Below the pieces are notes generated by a model that made no database searches, was not told the DNA's origin, and was given only the letters and a program-made list of their open reading frames with translations. A DNA stretch of 64,000 bases, from the NCBI GenBank assembly GCA_003956705.1, contig QZCP01000579.1, forward strand, positions 6,950-70,949. The letters are read 5' to 3'. Position numbers and translations under genes: made by a program. This document shows, piece after piece, positions 53,554 to 64,000 of the stretch; the stretch's first letter is position 1, and every line of letters starts with the position of its first letter. The stretch comes from Brevipalpus yothersi (taxonomy: Eukaryota; Arthropoda; Arachnida; Trombidiformes; Tenuipalpidae).

Positions 53554-53696
53554 CCTTGATCGTTTTTCGTTTCTTTTCTTCTCATTCATCTTGGCCCCTT
53601 TTTCTATGGTCATCATCAAGAATATATGTACCAGTCGGTTATGAATACCGTGTGTGTGTATGTGTGTTTGAATAAAGTGATCTGCCTCTGGTATTC

Positions 53697-53703
<7 letters not shown>

Positions 53704-53745
<42 letters not shown>
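53704..53745. repeat. (AG)n microsatellite
   Basis: Uninterrupted AG run. Confidence 0.95.
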
Positions 53746-53751
<6 letters not shown>

Positions 53752-54620
53752 CTCAAGTCAGCCTTCAATGTGAACAGAGATCAGAGTCAAAGAGCTGCAC
53801 GTGTTGGACGCGTGCCGATAAACGGCTTCTCATTTCATCGATACACACACACATCAGTGTGAGAGATGCTGGGGATGAAGAATGATATGAAACAGTATCT
53901 TAAGCTGGGATGAGAGAGAGAAACTGTCAAATGGCAGTGAATTTACACTCTCTCGCTCTTTCAACGGCAAACTCCTTTATCAGACTTTATCAGCCGCCAA
54001 CATGGATCTTTCCCTGAGCATTCTTTACACTATCTTTTCTTCTCTCTTCACTACACATCACCTTCCTCTCTCTCTCTCTCTCTTCCTCGATTATCATTTA
54101 AGTCCACAGAGATATACTCCGCCTTCTGATAGAATTTTTCAATCCAATCATATTCTTGTATGTTATTCTTTTCTATCACTATTCCATTGCTTCTGAAACC
54201 ATCTCTCCATTCAACTCATCTTTCTCTCTTCCTCCATTCTTTGCCCGCAAGCAAACGATATTCTTTCCCTCTCTTCCACATCATCTTCCCTCTTCTTTCA
54301 TCGCTTTGATTTCCCGAAGCCACTTGCCAATCGATTCCGTTTTACTGGCCTCAATTCCGATCCCACACACATTCACATTCGCCTGATTCCGATGATGCTG
54401 ATCATTCGCTCTTTTATGCAACACCATGAATGGCAAACTTCATCACAGACCAATGTTCTTTTCAAACTCAGGAAATATATGGTCGAACAGGCCCCGAAAA
54501 GTGATGCTGCCACCATGAAAGTGAGAGAGAACAGATCGCAGCCACTTTTTGCCTTTCTCAGCCCTCTCTTTACATGGTCAATCGAGTGTGATTAAAATAC
54601 AGCCAAAAGTATCACATACA

Positions 54621-54659
<39 letters not shown>

Positions 54660-54831
54660 GCATTCATTCATCCATCCTGTTTGCATGAAGAGGATTGATG
54701 AAGCTGTTCATCAGAATAAATAGTATTTTTTTCACTCTCTCCATCGCCTTTCAATGGATCCAGTGTAAGAGTGTATGATTGAAATGATGAGATTCTGATT
54801 GAGAGATTCTGATATCGTGAGAAAATGATGG

Positions 54832-54867
<36 letters not shown>

Positions 54868-55566
54868 AGGGAATTCATTGAGACTTCGATTAAATCTCTT
54901 CTTTTACTTTTGACTAACGAAAATACATGGGTCAGTGTCGCTGGCTGAACTCTGGAAACTTATTTTTAAATTTAAAATTTATATAAAAGAACACTATTAT
55001 GTCGAATTCTAAAAATTGAAACTTTCCATTGACTTCGATTGCAGCGATCAATTTTGCTAAAGTTCTGATCAAAACTTATGATGAGAAAAAATTGATAAGA
55101 TTGTTCCTTCAAACAAGAGTCCTCATTCTCGATGAATAGACACTTGAGTGGATGTATAAATCTGAAGAATTTTCTCCCTTTTGTAAGATAAAATCATTGA
55201 CAATGAAAAAAAATTGAAGATTACCGATAAGCTTTCCTATACAAAGAGAGAAGTATGACATATTCATTGATTGTTTGAGTTGACATTGAGTGGGTAATGA
55301 TAACATCTTTTCATTGATTAAATGGTTAAATTGTTCACTTTGTATTTCTCTCTTGTTCATTCAGATGAAGAAGAAATATTTCTACCTTTAATTTTAGCTA
55401 AACTTTCCCCATAAAATTTCCAATAATTTGTGCATCAATTCATATGAAATTGAGCTCAAATGCTGGTGACTGATCTTACCAGTACTTTTTGTTAGCTCAT
55501 TTTCTATGGTTTGAAAAGTTTCTCTCTCAAGAGAAAGAATTCTTCCATCATCAAGCTCCCTGAATC

Positions 55567-55570
<4 letters not shown>

Positions 55571-55661
<91 letters not shown>
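55571..55661. repeat. (CT)45 microsatellite, longest gap-free run
   Basis: About 90 nt of pure CT, faced by GA at 55919-55965 across 257 nt. Confidence 0.95.
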
Positions 55662-55662
<1 letters not shown>

Positions 55663-55915
55663 GGACAGCCGATAATATGACACGAAATGAAGTGGACAAG
55701 CTCTCATCACATGGGCAATCAAATAAATATCTAGAAGCTGAACTATCAGTCACACTGGGTCCACAATTCATCAGAATGAGCATCTTATCACAAACTGTCT
55801 CTCTTTACTCGGTCTCTCTCTCTCTCTTCCTCAAGTTATCAAATTCACAAGTTATCACCAAAACTATCTCCAGAATTGAACTGATGATATAGCGTCCCTT
55901 CGGGGCAACCGGCAA

Positions 55916-55918
<3 letters not shown>

Positions 55919-55965
<47 letters not shown>
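55919..55965. repeat. (GA)n microsatellite
   Basis: Uninterrupted GA run. Confidence 0.95.
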
Positions 55966-55970
<5 letters not shown>

Positions 55971-57259
55971 ACATAGATAGACCGAGAATTGCCAAGAGAG
56001 AGTGTGTATGATCAGGATGGCCATCGAGTGGGTAGCAAAGGTTGTTCAATGAGTGAGAGAGTGGAAAAAGATTCCACTGAAAATGTCCCAAAAGTGGGTG
56101 GCGGTTGTCCTGGTCGATTGGATTCGCTCATATAATTGGGCATTTCACATGGACACAATTTAGCTTTTGCTACTTGATGTCTATCGTCATATCTATGTCC
56201 ACATTTCACTGACAACTAATGACACTGCTCGAAAACTCATCGATAGAAGAGAGAGATGGCTTGAATGTTTTTCAAGATAAGTGCCTTGTAGTTGGATAAC
56301 AGCTGATAGGCCATAGGGGCTTGTCTCTGTGGCCAAAATGAGAAGAGAATGATTTGGCCTCAGAGAGTGGTCATCTTGTCTGCCTCATTTTTCTCTCTTA
56401 TCCAGTCTCTCTATTTCTTGTTTAATTCGATTCTGGTTGGGTAAATGGCCAAGTGATGACAAGTCACAATTCACTACAATTTTCTCTTACATACCAACAG
56501 AAAATGGCCTTGATCAGAGTTACTTAATGATAAAATTGAAGTAAACAAGCTGGGATGACAAGAGTACTGTGGATTCATTGGGATCTTTTAGTTTTTACAG
56601 AAGTGTAGTGACTGTTTATGATTCATAAAAAAAACTTCATTATTATGATCGAGATGTTTTTAAATGTCCATTATCTAGCAATAATTTTGATTCAGTCAGC
56701 CATCATAACCTTAATTCGACTGGATATATGATAAATTTTCTCTGTAAAAAGAAGTAAAAATTTTCATGCTAAAAAAAGAGACGACTTTCGAAAGAGTTGA
56801 GCAAGGCAAGTATCAGAGTTATTCTTGTGCACACAAATTCCTATGTATCTGAAGAGCGATTGAATTTCGGATAAATTTTGACATGAATCTCAATCAAATG
56901 TTGGAATAGATAGATAGAGAGATCCCATGGTGAGATATGGAAGAGAGCTCGTTTTTCAAAGAGGGTGGCGGGAGTTCAGGCCCATTCGGAAACATACACA
57001 GCATGATGCACGAGAGTGACGGTGGGAGGTGAACGATTGAAATCAGAGGCGAGATGCTGAGAGTCCCCAGGATGCTAACAAGCCCGTGAATGACCTGACA
57101 TAATGCATTATAGCCGGTGACCGCCCACTCCACAGCCCTACTGGCCCACGTTCATTTATCAAGGGTCCAGCAAAAAAAAAGAAAGAGAAATACACCTTCC
57201 ATGTGGTACACCTTTGATATACAGGCATCATTTCGAAATATTTAGCCTTAATGAGAGAG

Positions 57260-58102
57260 GCTTTTGCGTGAAATCAGCATCCTTTTCGCCTTGTTTTTGA
57301 GGCCTTAAATTCACCTCAAAATGCCGAGTTTTTCAGCATCTTAATTACTGACTCCTTTCCTCCCACCCAATACCTCTCCTCCTCCCCTCCTCCCCTCCTC
57401 CCTCTTCTTCTTCTTCTTCTTCTCTCCCCAGTTTTTGATAATCTCTAAATTTTTCTTCTTCTTGTTACTATTTGATTTGTAGAACAAAGGGTCCATGAAG
57501 ATGAGGATAGGAGCGAATGAACGGAAAAAGGAGAAAAGAGAAAGGAGATCATGTCGGTAGATGAGAAGATGATTATTTGATCATTATGATGAAGAGAAGA
57601 CGGAGAATAAGAAGAAGAAGAGGGATGATGATGATGAACAAGATGGGAGATGAGAGATGAAGGAATATGCATGAAGAATAATCAAGAAGAAGAAGAAGAA
57701 GAAGGTAGGAAAAGGAAGCTGAGCTTATTCCGCTTGACCAGCGGCTTCTCATAAGGCTCCCAAGTGGCTATCTGTGATGATATCTAAAAGATGCTGGACA
57801 GGTTTGATGGATGCAAATTAACAATGAAGAATAGACTCATTTGCATCCTGATTACCTGACGATTTCTATCGGCAGACTAGTGAGAGGGAGGAGGGGGAGG
57901 GATAGAAGAAGGAGAGAGAGAGAGAAGGAGAAAGAGAAGAAGAGGGAAAGATAGAAAAACTGACCAAAAGAAGAAGAGATGAAAAGTGGCCTCGGACATA
58001 GTTCGTGATGCTTGCGTTCAATCAACTGATTGCGACCTCAGATTACCATCTTTCTCTCTCTTCTTCCATCCATGTCCGAAATTTTGGTACTTCGAAGAAA
58101 GC
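57260..58102 (-). repeat. Right arm of the long inverted duplication (~0.84 kb)
   Basis: Reverse-complement partner of 46392-47219. It carries the same 75-codon frame on the minus strand (57672-57445). In that frame three nucleotide differences from the left copy were found (TCC/TCT, CCA/CCG, TTA/CTA), all synonymous. It is slightly longer than the left arm because of extra GAA/CTT and CTCCTCCC units. Confidence 0.9.
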
Positions 58103-59150
58103 GATTCCACCACAAAGTAGGGAATATCTTTTTTCCACATTCTCAATGTCTACAAAAAAAACATGAAAAGTCTTGTTTTTGTGTTGCTATTTTCTCAGGT
58201 TTCTTGCTCATTATCCTCACTTTTTCTTGTAATCTTCTTGTTCCACAGCCACTATCATCTTACATACACCTCATCTTCTGTCAATCAGGATTGTTCTCCT
58301 CTTTCTCAACCTCATTTATCTCTACAATTTTTGGTTTAAAAAATTTTCCAGATTCTCATCCCATTCCTTGCACTCATGTAGTAGTATACGTATGTATGCA
58401 AAAAAATATCAGATAGAGTCTCTCTCACGCATTGTCAAGATCAAAGAGTGCTTCTCTTTCTCTCTTCCAAACTTTTCAAGACTTCTTATCTGGCCCATAA
58501 AATCGATTCAGAATTCCTTGAGCCATGCACACCACCGGATTGATATCGATTCATCTCTATTCTATCAGCAACAAAGAAACAATAAAGATTATGCTCAAAA
58601 TTTCTTCTTCCAGGATGCTCTCTGAATGGCTTCTACTTTGTTAACATTGATGACAAAATTTTAAAATCCAAATCATGAATTACTATCACATCTTTCAACA
58701 GCCTTGTGTACTCAAGTGAAGATGATCTGGAAAAAATTGCATCATCAAATGCATGAATCTCTCCGGACACATGCAAGGTATGAATCAAATGAAACTACAT
58801 GGTCAATATGATCGTTGAGCTAGCTGATCACGTCCGTTCAATCGAATAGAGAGGAATACAAGAAAAGATACTGTAAGAGTGGACAATGATTGGAGAGAAG
58901 AGAGAGAGAGAGCGAAAAGATGAAGAGGAGAGAAAAAGATGTGACATGAATCCAGTTCATTTTGGGCTTTTAATTTCCGCTTTGAATCATGTCTTCATGG
59001 AAGTTTTTCGTATGGACAAAATCGAATTAAAGCCAGTAAGCAGAAGAGACTAATGTGAATGTGGCAATAAAAATAATTCCACCAGGTAAAGCATGTTGAA
59101 TGGGTCCTCTACATGGCTTGCTCATTGGTTCCACTAGACTTCATTCTTGG

Positions 59151-59203
<53 letters not shown>

Positions 59204-59971
59204 CCTATCTTTTTGTATCCTTTTGTCTTGCATTCAAGTGAGAGGAAGAGAGAGAGAGAGATGAAAAGATGGCGCGCAAACATCGAGTGAGAGAGAAGAT
59301 GATGTGGGCATAATTATGCTTGATATCGATGGCGCTTGAAGAAGGAGGCTGATGATGATGTTGAGGATGACAATAAAGAAGACTTTTCTTTCTCTCTTTC
59401 TCTTTCTCCCTTTTTCCAGCTCTTACCTACTTGTGCATGAGAGGTATCATCAAGACTGATGATGATAGTCACCAAGAAAGAGGAAGAAAGAGTGGGAGGC
59501 ATATCGAGTGAGCAAATATGATCGCCTATAAGTTGCCTATAATCATATAATCATCTATCTGACTTATCTCTTTTTTCGTTTCTCTTCTTCGATATGGCTC
59601 TCTTTCTCTCTCTCTCTTTACTCATCTTTCATGGATAGAAGATGGCATCTTCTTCCACTTTTCTTTTCTCTTTTTTACCTTCTGTATCGTCTTTTTATTC
59701 AAAATACTGCTCGTTTGTTGCTCAAACCAATACTACTCTCTTAGTTCTCTTCTCCCTTCTCTTACTCAATCTTTCACTTTTCTACTCTCTCTTCCTTCAT
59801 TTCTCAATGTATTTGATTCGACCAATTCTTTCTTCTCTCTCTCTCGCTCATTTTTCTCCAATCAACATTGAACCGTATTTTGAAGAAGGAAAAATGAACA
59901 AGAAAAAAACGATAAGAGCCCAAAGGATCTTTTTCGCTGGATTCTGATAGTGATGGTGGATGAGATTGATG

Positions 59972-60008
<37 letters not shown>

Positions 60009-60924
60009 GAGCCTCTTCATCTGGTTCGATCATGTTCAGAGATCTTTCATGGAGAGAGAGAGAGCATCAGCTTGTGAGCCATTGAAACGGTTCTTCTTTG
60101 GATCCTCAAGATTTAAACCATCAACATTATATTGAACTCTCAATGTTTTGCTTCATTGAACTATTGCTCTAGATTTGCTTTTTCCATTCTGCTTACCTTC
60201 TCAGTGTTGCTGATTTTGATCAATCAAATTCATACCTAATCAGTTTGCTCAGAAAAGAATGATAATCTGATTCTCATCTTGATTTGAAGAGGAAAAAATT
60301 GCTATCACACTATTGATTCTTCCCATCGTTAGAATATCTTTGATGATAAATCAGAAATTTGGAGAATTTACAGCCCAAAAAATAGAGAGTTTGTCCTTAC
60401 TAAATGTGAGGGATAGCAAAATAATACTGAGGATCATTGGCTGATCACGTTGAATTGCCAAAACACCATAATGAACTACGCCATATCCACCATAATATCG
60501 TGTCACTGATCACTCTCTCATTAACAATCAGCAATTGATCAGTTTCATGGTTTGAAAATTCGAAAAGTATCACAGCTGAGCTCACTCATGTTCTAATTAT
60601 GGGTTCCTTAATGGTTCCGTATTCTGATTGAATTGCGTGCGTTATCGATGATCATAGAGAAAGAGAAAGAGAAAGAGAGAAAGAGAGAGAGAGAGAGAGA
60701 GAGCCTCTTTTAAGTAGATCCCATAAACACTTGGTTCCAATCTATTGAATAGTCTTGTTTATTGTGATAAATTCTTGATACAAGCTCTTTTTCTTCTCTC
60801 TCTTTCCAATGTTTTCGACTATGACTTGAGCCTAATTGAAACGAGAGGAAAAAATTCTAATTCATCTTCTCAGGAATTGATGATAAATATTTTCTCTCTC
60901 TCTCCCTCCAATCTTTGAGTTAAG
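58103..60924. other. Intergenic region upstream of chemoreceptor
   Basis: Mostly pyrimidine-rich low-complexity sequence, with a CT tract at 59155-59200 and shorter ones near 59971-60008 and 60680-60701. A 101-codon frame at 59642-59947 has a good ATG context (AAG ATG G) and hydrophobic runs, but it lies in CT-biased sequence and resembles nothing known. No promoter element could be assigned confidently. Confidence 0.4.
59155..59200. repeat. (CT)n microsatellite
   Basis: Uninterrupted CT run upstream of the chemoreceptor. Confidence 0.95.
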
Positions 60925-62324
60925 ATGACGATCGCGGGAGTAATTACTCTCTACTATAGATCCTTCATTCTTAATGATAAAATTGATTCGGAAAGAATTT
61001 GTGATTACGATATCATTCATGATATGAATCAAATTGGCTTGTTAAAGCATGATTTTGTTACTGGAAAATCGGATCCAACATCCAATTTACTTGGTAAAAT
61101 ATTTTACTATGGCTACGCTTTACGATGGCTCCGGTACCTGCTAATGATCACTGCTAATCCGATAGTGTTCAATGTAAACTATTCCATGATTATTTGTGAT
61201 CCCAGCTTACTGATGGTACATCATCGAAGTGCACTTCTATTTGCGCTAACTGTGGTCGAATTAACAGCTTTTTTGTGCATGAGGCTACTTAAAATGGCTG
61301 GAAAGCATCCTAAAAATTTAATATGGCTCCACATTTATCGTCAGAAGCGTTCCAATTTTGAATTCAAGTATTTATCTGATAAAGATTGGAATCGCTTACG
61401 GCGTATCCATCGGACACTGTATCTTGTGTGTTGGTATGGTTTTCGAATTATATTACCACTGACCAGTCTATACATATGGTCTGGTCCATTGCATGTGTCC
61501 GATGGATTTTGTAGCTTAACTGTGTGGGCCTCATGTTCAGTGCTATTGATACATTTATTCTATTTGATTGGATCCTTTTTTCCACTCTATTATCTGTATT
61601 TCAGTTATAGTATTATCATCAGAGCGAGACTCAAAATATTGATTCAAAACCTCGAAAAAAATGAATCGGAATGTGAATATTTTCTACCTCATCATCTGAT
61701 GACATGTTGCAAAAATTATATGCTCATTTATACTGACTACAAGAATTCATGTCTCATTTTGAATAAGTTTCTGGGTATTGTGTTCACATGTGGATTCACT
61801 TTTCTGGTAAATTTGTATTATCTTGGCTTTTTAACGGGAACCACAAAAGAATTGAGGCTTGTTTTCACCTATTTTATGACATTTCCTATCAGTCTTACCT
61901 TCATTTTGGGCTACTTTTTTGCAAATTTAAGTTCATCAGAGGTGAGCTACATGAAAATATGATCCAATAGCTTCCCTAATCACTTATTTACTTAAAAAAT
62001 TTTTTCTGCATTCTAGGATCGAAAATTTTACAAGCGATTACTGCTTAAAGTCATCAAAACTCAACTGCCTCATAACACCAAAATTCATTTGATCGAAATT
62101 TTGGCCATGATGTCCCATCAACCGATTGTGTATAAATACTTTGATATTTTTCGATTCACATCAATGAATATTCTGAAGGTATCTCGTAAATTAGTTTCTC
62201 CCTAGACTGCGATTGATTATATGAAATATGAAATATTTTATTCTCTTTCTCTGTGTTTGAATAGTTCTATCAAGAAATGGCTGCTTCATTGATGCTGGTA
62301 TCTTCGAATTATATCGGTTTTTGA
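60925..62324 (+). CDS. Gustatory-receptor-like seven-helix chemoreceptor
   Basis: Spliced CDS 60925-61941, 62017-62178 and 62265-62324, 412 residues, within the usual insect GR length. Known: arthropod GRs are ligand-gated cation channels with an intracellular N-terminus, in chemosensory neuron membranes. Seen: hydrophobic segments at about 60-82, 103-123, 164-186, 198-232, 281-303, 311-335 and 392-412. The stretch after helix 6 (ANLSSSEDRKFYKRLLLKVI) and the C-terminal helix are laid out as in GRs. Both introns are short (75 and 86 nt) and phase 0, near the C-terminus, as is typical of the superfamily. The usual TYhhhhhQF signature in helix 7 is degraded (ends SSNYIGF, Phe kept), so it is divergent; the ligand cannot be predicted. 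An in-frame TGA three codons upstream supports the ATG at 60925. A distant non-GR membrane family remains possible. Confidence 0.8.
62017..62178 (+). CDS. Chemoreceptor exon 2
   Basis: A 162-nt, 54-codon phase 0-0 exon, from DRKFYKRLLL to FRFTSMNILK. The acceptor is TGCATTCTAG and the donor is GTATCT. It encodes the cytoplasmic loop before helix 7, the best-conserved part of GR proteins. It has no ATG at its start, so it would be missed by simple ORF calling. Confidence 0.85.
62265..62324 (+). CDS. Chemoreceptor exon 3 (C-terminal helix and stop)
   Basis: A 60-nt exon after acceptor TTTGAATAG, reading FYQEMAASLMLVSSNYIGF then TGA. The position and length of the stop fit a GR C-terminus, which normally ends within a residue or two of the conserved QF. 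Confidence 0.85.
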   Translation, partial: FYQEMAASLMLVSSNYIGF

Positions 62325-62983
62325 TACAAATTTGGTTATTTCCATCAATCGAGTAAGTAAGAAAAAGATCACATGAAGAGTTTTGCATTCAAATTTGTAA
62401 AAAAACATGTAATTGCTATTCAACAAGTATAAATCAAACTTCATTGATCCTGGAGAGTGATTACATAAGCTGATATTATCTCACGAATGTTCACAATCAT
62501 CAATGAAAAGCATCATGTTTGCATGATTCTTCTTAACAAACATTCGAAGTGTATCATGATTGATCATCCTTTTACAATGCTAATTGATCTCATTCTACAG
62601 TAAAACTTGTATTGCCTACTTTTTTGGGCTCTCTCTCTTCAATCAGATCGATAAAACATCATAAAACCTACCATCAACAGACATGATAATACTTCTATTA
62701 ATCGACATCCTACAACTGTTACTACTAATACTGCTGATTCGTTGAGTAAGTTGGTAAAACATATCAGCCTACGAATTGAATCGATGATCAAATGAGTTAA
62801 ACAAGAGGCAAATGAAGTTTGATCATATGAAAGATTTTGATCATCAACAATTAGAAGAAGAAAAAAAAACTAGCCAATCAGTGAAGATTTATGAGGTGTA
62901 TGAATTGGGGCTGGAAGTTGATTCAGCTCAACGATACATAGGTGTTAATTCGAAAAGTTCTATTTGAGGTGCCTGCATCGTGA
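62325..62983. other. Spacer; possible upstream exon of the next gene
   Basis: No AATAAA was noticed close to the receptor stop; TATAAA at about 62429 is a possible weak poly(A) signal. An acceptor-like CTCTCTTCAATCAG ends near 62646 and a consensus donor GTAAGT starts at 62746, so 62647-62745 could be a short non-coding 5' exon. This is speculative. Confidence 0.25.
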
Positions 62984-63673
62984 TCAACACGTGAAAGTAA
63001 CGGTACTTTGGATAAAGGAGAAGATGAAAAACTGAGAGTGAAAAACATTCTGAACATAATCCTTGAAACTTACCTAATCATAATCATTTTCCACTTTATA
63101 TCAGGAAGCAAAGTCCTATCAATAGAGAATCATGACTTATCATCAATAACATGGAGATGCACAAAGAAAAAAGTTTGTCAAATAGAAAAAAGTGAAGATT
63201 ATTCGAGATCAGATCAAAATTTTTTCAACCTACATAAGTGTATGACCGATGAGAAATAATTGCAAATATGCTCGAAAAATAAGTTCTTGATAAAAAAAGT
63301 TTTTAGTGACATGTTCGAATGCTGGTTTGGAGATCCATATTCATTCCATCTGGATAGAGAATCATTTTTTTTCCATTCAGAAAAAATTTCAAGCTTCATA
63401 ATACTGTGGAAATACTTTCGCTGGTTGATAATCCGCAAAATTCCTGGTATTTTGGTTATCGAGAAACACGCAATCGATCATCGAGAAATATCAGTCTCTG
63501 CTTACTTGTGGCATTGTGAAAGAGATGATACAAGCAATTGCTCTAAGCGCGATCACGTTTTTTATTCGCGTGTTCATGATATAATGTTATTCCTATGTGA
63601 ATTTATTTATCCAAGATCTGCTTTAATGTCACTCAGCATAGATCTTCCTCGTTCTCAACCTTTGTGTACCTAA
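62984..63673 (+). pseudogene. Broken secreted-protein-like reading frame, possibly GH20 hexosaminidase N-terminus remnant
   Basis: One frame stays open from 62984 to a TAA at 63257-63259, then continues in the same frame to 63673. There is no ATG in front. A signal-peptide-like run (KNILNIILETYLIIIIFHFI) is preceded by GTG where a start would be expected. Then comes TWRCTKKKVCQ...FNLHKC, a Trp/Cys spacing reminiscent of the N-terminal domain of arthropod beta-N-acetylhexosaminidases (W-x-C-x(n)-C...L-x-x-C). The second half (137 codons) is Cys/Phe-rich and lacks a recognisable LWPxPTG motif or GH20 catalytic core. The missing start and internal stop suggest decay; short exons of a live gene or a chance frame are alternatives. 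The family assignment is weak. Confidence 0.3.
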
Positions 63674-63832
63674 AACTGTGCACCTAGATTTGATTCAATC
63701 GGAATTTTTTCTTGATTTCCAACACTTTTCTCAACACTTATTCTCCTAAGTTGTTTTTTCCAATTTGGGTCAAAAAGTCATCCAATTGATCCATTTATTT
63801 TCCATGAAATTTGTCATTTGCCCATTTTTCAG
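63674..63832. other. Short non-coding stretch ahead of the cryptochrome exon
   Basis: AT-rich and ending in a strong polypyrimidine-AG acceptor (GCCCATTTTTCAG), so it is probably the end of an intron in the cryptochrome 5' region. Confidence 0.6.
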
Positions 63833-64000
63833 ATTTATATGAGTGCTTCGAATAGATTTTCTGATGGAAACAAAGAAAAAATTATGATACAAGAGTCAGA
63901 TAAATCTGTTAATGAGACCCAAAATTGTGGGAAAACATCTGAAATGCCCGAAAAGAATCTGGTCCATTGGTTTCGCAAGGGACTTCGATTACATGATCAA
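63833..64000 (+). CDS. Animal cryptochrome/(6-4) photolyase, first coding exon (cut by window end)
   Basis: From ATG at 63839 the frame runs 54 codons to the window edge. Residues 42-54 read VHWFRKGLRLHDQ, the N-terminal signature of the photolyase alpha/beta domain in animal cryptochromes and (6-4) photolyases (usual form VHWFRKGLRLHDN). It is preceded by about 40 polar residues, longer than in mammalian CRY1 but not unusual for arthropod type-2 CRYs. The family binds FAD: type-2 CRYs repress CLOCK/BMAL transcription, photolyases repair UV lesions. A strong acceptor at 63831-63832 implies an upstream exon. The substitution of Gln for Asn at the last residue is the only odd feature. CRY and photolyase cannot be separated from this fragment. 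Confidence 0.88.
   Translation, partial: MYMSASNRFSDGNKEKIMIQESDKSVNETQNCGKTSEMPEKNLVHWFRKGLRLHDQ

Larger units (their letters stand above)
47220..57259. other. 10-kb spacer between inverted arms, no gene recognised
   Basis: It contains the larger assembly gap (48712-49155) inside a CT tract and GA/CT tracts at 52695-52729, 53482-53550, 53704-53745, 54623-54656, 54836-54864, 55571-55661 and 55919-55965. The stretch 50940-51800 is unusually free of simple repeats and a little richer in G+C, but neither strand gives a protein I recognise. Confidence 0.5.

Noticed and set aside
58030..58416. 128-codon frame at the outer edge of the right inverted arm
   Set aside because: Begins at TTG, straddles the repeat boundary, and its hydrophobic stretches come from pyrimidine-rich DNA.
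59642..59947. 101-codon frame with good ATG context and hydrophobic runs
   Set aside because: Lies in TC-biased sequence, which naturally yields Ser/Leu/Phe hydrophobic frames. Kept only as a note in the intergenic description.

Overview
The window is eukaryotic, most likely from an arthropod; an acarine (mite) is my best guess, with low confidence. Evidence for a eukaryote: GT-AG introns, from 75 nt up to about 28.7 kb, a two-finger GATA factor split into widely spaced exons, a chemoreceptor with phase-0 introns, a cryptochrome start, and a very heavy load of (GA)n/(CT)n microsatellites. The only sequence gaps (11307-11378 and 48712-49155) both lie inside GA/CT tracts.

Layout. From 1 to 42062 the minus strand carries most of one transcription-factor gene of the GATA1/2/3 class (Drosophila grain, vertebrate GATA1-3). 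Three coding exons are visible: a 5' exon for the low-complexity N-terminus (41033-42062), the N-finger exon (12173-12318) and the C-finger exon (4348-4473). They join in phase with clean GT-AG sites. The exon that should follow the C finger was not found and is probably beyond position 1. The introns hold no recognisable second gene, but do contain a near-perfect 43-bp hairpin (13278-13381) that pairs best as minus-strand (GATA-sense) RNA.

From 42063 to 60924 no gene is recognised. This span carries two copies of a segment of about 0.83 kb in opposite orientation, 10 kb apart and only 1-2% diverged where compared (46392-47219 and 57260-58102), plus many GA/CT tracts.

From 60925 to 64000 the plus strand is gene-dense. 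A three-exon, 412-residue seven-helix receptor resembling the insect gustatory-receptor superfamily (60925-62324) is followed by a broken reading frame with a signal-peptide-like start and a cysteine pattern (62984-63673, probably a decaying gene). Last comes the first coding exon of an animal cryptochrome/(6-4) photolyase (63833-64000), cut by the window edge just after its N-terminal family signature.

These genes do not form a pathway: a developmental regulator in a large, repeat-rich domain sits beside a compact sensory/clock gene pair. Most apparent ORFs elsewhere are artefacts of GA/CT repeats, which contain no stop codon in any frame.
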